Origin: Delphinapterus leucas
Taxonomy: Eukaryota > Chordata > Mammalia > Artiodactyla > Monodontidae
Direction: 5' to 3'
NCBI RefSeq assembly: GCF_002288925.2
Contig: NW_022098076.1
Span: forward strand, 64,255,566-64,319,565
DNA: 64,000 bases
Positions 57,950 through 64,000 of the stretch are shown here, one piece after another; the first letter of the stretch is position 1; every line of letters starts with the position of its first letter. The notes under the pieces were generated by a model that saw only the letters and a program-made list of their open reading frames with translations, had not been told where the DNA came from and ran no database searches. Made by a program: the position numbers and the translations under genes.

Positions 57950-58290
57950 CATCTTAGATTTCCAGCCGTATTTCCTGTGACTATTTTTGAAATTCATGCT
58001 ATAGCCTCACTCAACTACCTGCTGCCTTCGTGGTTTCCCCAGTTTTCTGTCTTGACCTTCACTGACTTCTCTTCCCCTCTCCTTTAGAAAGTGGTTTGAC
58101 CGCAAGGCTTTAGAGGGCTTTCCATAGATGGAAGCCGGAATTGTTTTCCTCATTTCATGACCAGAGCACAGTTCTGTTTGGTTCCTCTGTTTGTAATCTC
58201 TACTTCTTGAGGGCAATACTACCTCCTCCCTGACTTCTGTCTTGAGTTTCCCTGTAGCACAGCACTGTGCCTTATATATTGGTTTTTAAA
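57950..58290 (+). repeat. L2 3' region
   Basis: 'gtaatctctacttcttgagggcaatac' and 'gtagcacagcactgtgcctta' are the sense L2 end; preceding 'ctcactcaactacctgctgcc' is compatible. Confidence 0.55.
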
Positions 58291-61200
58291 ACTAGTTGTG
58301 GTTCAGGAAAGGTTAGGTTATGTTGCAACAACAAAAAATCTGCAAGCCTGCATGGCTTAAAGTAAAATCTCTCAACCATGCTATGAGCCCCTCATGGGTC
58401 ATAAGGAGATGTGCTCACTATTTCTTTAGGGGTCCTGGCTGATGGAGGCTCCAGATTAAAACATGTTTATAATTACAGAAAACCAGGGAAAAAGAGGTGG
58501 ATATCTATGCACTGGATCTGAAAGCTTCTGCGCAGAGAGGCTCATGTTACTTATGCTCACACTGCTTTGGCCAGTTAATAGCCAAACCTAAGTTCAAGTG
58601 GGTGGTAAAGTGTGATCCTACCATGTTCTCAGAATAAGAGAATCAACAATTTATGAACAGCTTCAGTGGCTACCACAGATGACTCCCTGGTCTCATTACC
58701 TATTCCCATAAGATGCTGCTGGGTTAATAGGACCAAACTGCTACAAGAGCTTCACCTGTGTGCACCTCATTAGGTTATAGCATTCAGTTCAGGTGAGTCT
58801 ATAGAGACTCCTTTAGCTCTCAATTGGATGCTGTCCTACCTAAGGAAAATAGAACAAAAAAATCATGCAGTAGCAGGTATATTACCTGCTACTGTGTGTA
58901 TGGATTTCTCTTAGAAATATTAAAGTCTCAAACGTTCTCATTTTTTTCATGTATTTCCCTTAAAGACATTTCTTCCCCCTACCCTCCACTTAGATTCTTG
59001 CTTTAAAGAAAAAACTACTTAGCAAGACATGAGATATAATATTCTAGCATTCTAGAACTACCATTAGGTGCCTAAAAAATAGTATTCAGAAAGATTATTA
59101 TAGAAGCGGACTACCATATATATAAAAGATTAAAATTATTACAGCAGTTGGGAAGTTTGTTTTACAGTGTAAGCCTTATGAAGGCTCACCATAGAACTTT
59201 GCTTTAAGGAGTTCTGAGAAATACAGACTCTAGCAGGAAGCCCAACAGGGTTAGGGAATAGCCTGCTGGAGATAAGAATGGCAAGTAAAGGACCTGGAGT
59301 CGTCATCATTGACTAGCTGATTATATCAGCAGAGTAGGGCTTCTGTCAAACCTGTTAAGTTGGCAACATTATGTATTTAACTGGTTCTTGTAAGGACCAG
59401 AAAGCAGTGCTTGTATATATACATGTCATTTTGTGAATGGTGTGGAGAAAGTATATAGAGGTTAAGAAAGTGCAGTAATTATAAAAAGTAAAATAGTACA
59501 GTGGAAGTAAAGGATTTGGGAATGAAGGGGGTGGGAGTGGCTCCACTTGTGAAGGTGATCAGCTGTTCTAAGTCCAGAAAACTGAAGTAGAGGGTGTAGA
59601 CTCACATTCCTATCAGAGACCTGTATTAAAAGATTTCCTGAGAGGGGGATTAACTCTGAGTAGGTTGTTTAGAGGTGTATTCCTTAGGAGTTTTAGGGCA
59701 GCCAAACCAGATGACTGGAAGAGTCCATTAATGTAAATTGTAATCTGTGAAAGCCATGGTATTTTTTTTTTTTTAAAGATTTAGACCCCTCTGACAACTG
59801 GGACTTTGGGCAAGCCTCTGTCCAGAAAGATGCGCTTGGGTGTGCCATGTTGTGCTTAATTTCGGGGGTGTAATGGGACCCTCAGTTTAGAATCCTGGCA
59901 GAAGGAACTAGAGGAAACTTGCAAAATAGTTTGTCTCTCCAGCAGTCCGCTACTTGATGAATATCTTGTGGTGATAGAGTGGATGTCTCGCTAGTTTTAA
60001 ATAGGCAATAAAGGGGAATTTGTTTTTAATTTTAGGCATCTGAAAACAGCACATGCTTGTGGATTTTAAAAATACTTGCTTTAACACAACAGTAAATATT
60101 GTAAGGGGCAAGGAAAGTTTACAGCAAAGCACATTTGCTTGGGGAGAAGCTTTCCATGGCTCTCCACTAGCTGTTAATATGTTTACCTCCTCCAAAACTT
60201 TCACTGTGGCTTTTTTCCCAGGAAGGAAATACCTGCCCTTTCCCATTGTCCCCTTTGTGTGTGTGTGGCTGTGCATCTCCGGGGGGAGGGCACTGGGAGT
60301 AAAGCTGCACAGAATGCTTCTTTGCTCCTAGAAGCTCAAGCCAAAAGGAGTTGTTCTGAATTGGCTGGGTCTTACTTTCTCAGGGTTATGCCTGGAAGGA
60401 GATGGGATTAGGCTGTAATGTGTCCTGGAAGCGTAAACTCTTTAACACAAATCAACTGGTTGGCTCAGTAACTTTGGGAGTGCTGGTAACATTCATAGTT
60501 CATTGCATGGAGATGTCATTTACCTGGGAAGTATCCCGATGATGAGATCCTGACTTTGACATAGTCTCACCATGACTCACCCACCCCAGCTACATACATA
60601 TACAACACATGTATGTTTGCATGATTCTGATGATATTGGGGAAGTCGAAAGGATTTCAGTCTTTAATTTACATTTCTCAGATTAATATGAGAATGGATAC
60701 AATGTTAAATTGTGGGTGAGAGAAAATTGAAACTCATTTAAAATAAAGATAAGAGACTGTGTACTTCAATAATCTGTCTCCCTGTGTTAAATCATTCCAA
60801 TTATGATGGAATTATAGTTCAGGTAATACCTTGCTATATTGATCTGGAGTTATACTACTTTTAAGATATCCTGGTTAAAAGTTATACTTTTGTTTCTAAA
60901 GTGAAATTTGAAGTGCTTAAGGTATTTTCCTCAGTAGGGTTTTGGATCTATTTACAGAGTTTTGATTTTTAAAACTAAGTTTGTGCGAGTATCAAGGTGT
61001 AATGTATGATGTAACTAACATTTTTTTTTTAAGTAACCCACAAATACTTTGCTAAGTGTTTTGCAATTGGAAAATGGTATTTAGGAAGAATTAAAGTTCC
61101 ATATTATTACAGGAAGGTCAAATCTTGATGTGGTTTTTTTGTTGTTTAATGTTTCACGTATTACCAAGAATTTAAGTGGTTTATCAGCAGAGCTCGGGCT

Positions 61201-62690
61201 GCTTGTTCCTGTGCCTTTATAGAATCATTTTGATATATTGGTCTGCCTCACAACAGGCTGTGCTCTCTCTGGAGGAGAAACATCATCTCCTCCCATCCGA
61301 GCATTCTGAGAGAAGTACCTGACTAGTTGGTCCAATCTGTCTTACTGCTGCCCAGCAATTTTAAGTATGTATTATTCTCATAGCTGTACATACAAAATTT
61401 AATTGATACGTGTTTGAAAAATTGCCCTAAGATTTTAAGACCTCAGTGGTACTTTACGGTTTACACTGAAAATGGTAGTTACAGTTTTCTGTAACCAAAC
61501 TACTTGGTTTTCTGCTTTTCTAAACCACTTCCCTGATGCCATCCCTCCAACACAGAGGGTAGAGCAGCACCCTGCTAGCAGAGTATTTCTGTAACCAGAG
61601 CAGGGAGGCCTTCAGAAAGAGCTTTCTTGCCCATACTTTGCTTTGTAAACCCCAAACAAAATTTTTATTCTGGTTCCTATCCTGCTAGGAGAGTGGTTAG
61701 CTCAGCCAGAGACCAAATGCATCAGGAATGGAAGGAAATGGGTTGGGGAGACTTTCTTTACTCCTGGGGCCAGGTGAGAAGTAGCTAGTGTCATTCTGAA
61801 TGTGCTACAGATGAAGAAATCCTTGTTGCCCTCTTAGGATACTTATTTAGAAACATCCTATTAAAATTTGCTACATAGTTCAAGCTGACATTTTGAACCC
61901 TGCCTGAGAAAGCGGGAAACCCTTGTCATGAATAATGCTATGTTGAACAGTAGATTAGGACTTCTACCTTTTATCTTGCTTTCAATTCTAATGTGATGTT
62001 CCATTCTCTGTGGCTCCAGTTAAAATGTTATGGAAAGGCAGAGGTCATTTGGGGATTGTGTCCTGGTGTGTAAATAAAACTAATAGTCTTTGTTTTAAAG
62101 TTACACTGCCTCTCCCTTCTTCCTTCACCCTCATTCTAAGAGTGAGAGCTTAAAGATTTTTTGCATGAATAGGATTATAATATGTATCATAAAATCGAAA
62201 GTAAGATGAAGAAAACGTTGAAGTGGTCTCATTTTTAACGTTAACATAGTTACAGGTTAAATTGGAAAAAAGTCTATAATTATTTAAAAATATGCTGATG
62301 TGCTTATTTTAATTTTATCTGCATGTATTACATATATAAAGCTTGCAATACGTAGGAAAAATATATAAATACAAGCTTGCAGGACATAGCAAAAGTGAAC
62401 TGAATGTTTGTTTCTTTCAAGCCTATTAACTTTTAAACCAGGACTCTCAGGCTCAAATCACTGCAGGGGCTGCACAAGGAACTGGAGAAATAAATATCTA
62501 TTGCATTTTAGACAATGAGAACTTGCTTCATTTTTACAGACACATATGCACTATTTCTGATTATTCTTGAAAGATGGGATCTTCTTGGTCTATCTTCTGT
62601 TGTCTTATAGGGGCGTGTGCAGAGAAATCTGCACCATCTGGTAGTGGAATGCGTGGTGCTCAATTCTGGGAGATAGTAGGCTGCCCCTGC
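58291..62690. other. intronic sequence, no gene recognised
   Basis: The longest stretch without an element that I can name (4.4 kb). AT-rich, with frames of 60-110 codons (58824-59006, 59950-60276 (-), 60053-60331) that lack domains. T and A homopolymers at 59763-59774 and 61021-61030. Confidence 0.4.
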
Positions 62691-62698
62691 TCAGTTTT

Positions 62699-62913
62699 TT
62701 TTTTTTTTTTTTTTTTTTTTTTGCGGTACGCGGGCCTCTCACGGTTGTGGCCTCCCCCGTTGCGGGGCACAGGCTCCGGACGCGCAGGCTCAGCGGCCAT
62801 GGCTCACGGGCCCAGCCACTCCGCGGCATGTGGGATCCTCCAGGACTGGGGCACGAACCCGTGTCCCTTGCCTCGGCAGGCGGACTCTCAACCACTGCGC
62901 CACCAGGGACGCC
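62699..62913 (-). mobile_element. CHR-family SINE, short form (copy 13)
   Basis: Antisense copy with a T run of about 28 bases. Flanks 'cccctgctcagtttt' (62684-62698) and 'gccctgctcagtttt' (about 62914-62928) are the duplication. Head variant 'ccaccagggacgcc'. Confidence 0.95.
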
Positions 62914-62929
62914 GCCCTGCTCAGTTTTG

Positions 62930-63800
62930 GTTGGTTGTTGTTGGTTGTAACATGGGCTGCCTGTGGCCGGATTTTTGCTTTTTCAAGGGAAGATAGCAAT
63001 TTGGATTCCACTGGAGTCTCCTTTGGTTTTTAAACAAACTCTGTAGCCCGAACAGCATAGGTCTGCAGGTCGGGTCAGCCTGTGGATCCCCAGTTTATGA
63101 TCCTTGGTGAATCATTAGACAGGTGGCTGTCTTTTCTTTACATTTATGCCTAGTTTAAAACAAAACTGGCAGAATTTATTTATACAAATTACAAATACAT
63201 TTACTTGATTTTCTTAGCTTTTTCCTAGGCTGGTTTACTTTGTCAGCAGAAATTCACAAACTTTAAATTTCCTTGCAAGGGTCTATTTTTTTTTTTTTTT
63301 GATAAATGTGTTTTTAAAGTTAAATGTATATTCCCTTTTTGTTACTTGATATTTTAAATATTTAAAATTGTATTTTAAACTAATGGAAGAAAGGGCTTTA
63401 ACACTATATATGTAGGACAAGGTTTTTCACATATATCAGCAATTTTATGTTCCATAACTTCCTACTCCTTAGCGACAGCCAATTTCATCCTTAAGCATTT
63501 CTTCTAATTTCTTAGCAATATGCCTGAGTGAATATTTCTTGATTTTAAAATTTAAGATGTCTTTGGTTGATATAATGATTTACTTAGTTCTTTTTCATCT
63601 CTTCTTAGTTTACATCCTCGTCCCCCTCTGCATCCTGTGCTTCATTAGCTAAACATTTTGAGGCAATCAGTATTCAGTTTTTACATTAGTATGACTGGAA
63701 AATATAGTTCAAAGCTGAGCCACATAGTATAATCAAGTTTTTGCTTATACAAATATTGTCCTGGTTTTAGTAACGGTTTCATTTTTTTTCAGTGATACTC
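62930..63800. other. intronic sequence
   Basis: AT-rich, with a T run at 63286-63300. No gene or named repeat. Confidence 0.45.
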
Positions 63801-64000
63801 CTTTTTTTTTTTTTTTTTTTGCGGTATGTGGGCCTCTCACTGTTGTGGCCTCTCCCATTGCGGAGCACAGGCTCCGGACGCACAGGCTCAGCGGCCATGG
63901 CTCACGGGCCCAGTCGCTCCGCGGCATGTGGGATCTTCGCGGACCGGGGCACGAACCCATGTCCCCTGCATTGGCAGGCGGACTCTCAACCACTGCGCCA
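63801..64000 (-). mobile_element. CHR-family SINE, short form, cut by the window end (copy 14)
   Basis: Poly(T) from about 63802, then the usual body to 'ccactgcgcca', where the window stops about ten bases short of the head's end. The right-hand target-site duplication is outside. Confidence 0.95.

Larger units (their letters stand above)
3906..64000 (+). other. PARD3B: PARD3B intron 1 (5' part, continues beyond the window)
   Basis: Begins at the GT donor after codon 40. I looked for the next PARD3B segment, expected to begin near 'GPGYWVKIHHLEY', and for the PDZ-coding exons, and found none on either strand. The remaining 60 kb carries only repeats and low-information frames, as expected for the first intron of a roughly megabase-long gene. 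That the intron really spans the whole remainder is inference. Confidence 0.75.

Noticed and set aside
8808..63993. Recurring protein-like strings such as 'MAHGPSRSAACGI', 'GARTRVPCIGRR' and 'MVESPPADAGDTGSCPG' in many frames
   Set aside because: All come from the CHR SINE read in different frames; they are a repeated element, not a gene family.
1..64000. CRISPR array, prophage, operon or other microbial system
   Set aside because: No direct-repeat/spacer arrays, no dense coding, and repeat content is typical of a cetacean nuclear genome.
1..64000. Endogenous retrovirus with coding genes
   Set aside because: No gag, pol or env-like frames recognised on either strand. At most, unresolved LTR-like debris may lie at about 33990-34560.

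Overview
The window is a stretch of mammalian nuclear genome, almost certainly from a cetacean. The best species evidence is fourteen copies of a tRNA-derived SINE of the CHR family of whales and hippos, twelve of them the short (~210 bp) form. They sit on a background of ancient mammalian repeats (MIR, L2, antisense L1, MER5/MER20-type hAT elements). There are no bacterial-type genes, operons, CRISPR arrays or viral genes.

Only one real gene is visible. A CpG island at about 3.1-4.05 kb holds the promoter, leader and first coding exon of PARD3B (the PAR-3-beta polarity scaffold) on the + strand. The coding part is 3786-3905: forty codons ending in phase 0 at a GT donor. Everything after it is read as intron 1, because the second exon is not found and the gene is known to span about a megabase in other mammals. 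Bases 1 to about 3000 are 5' flank.

Layout: 1-3000, flank with MIR copies and a self-complementary TG/TA/CA microsatellite. 3000-4300, CpG island, a G-quadruplex motif in the leader, exon 1, then a MER5A-like element 260 bp into the intron. 4.3-15.4 kb, intron with MIR, a MER3/5-like element, a long L2 split by a SINE, and a second SINE. 15.5-18 kb, a decayed hAT DNA transposon whose transposase can still be followed on the - strand. 18-18.9 kb, antisense L1. 19-44.8 kb, intron with scattered MIR/L2, MER20, both long-form CHR SINEs and four short ones. 44.8-45.3 kb, a second antisense L1 fragment. 45.7-64 kb, six more short SINEs, the last cut by the window edge, plus MIR/L2 and low-copy AT-rich sequence.

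No new multi-gene system was found. The points most worth checking are the leader G-quadruplex, the hAT transposase remnant, a possible alternative first exon at 56.5-56.6 kb whose phase fits PARD3B exon 2, the strong strand bias of the SINEs (13 of 14 antisense to the gene), and a 94-codon open frame at 25.36 kb that starts like a signal peptide. Repeat family names come from recalled consensus sequences; their edges are approximate except where target-site duplications are given.
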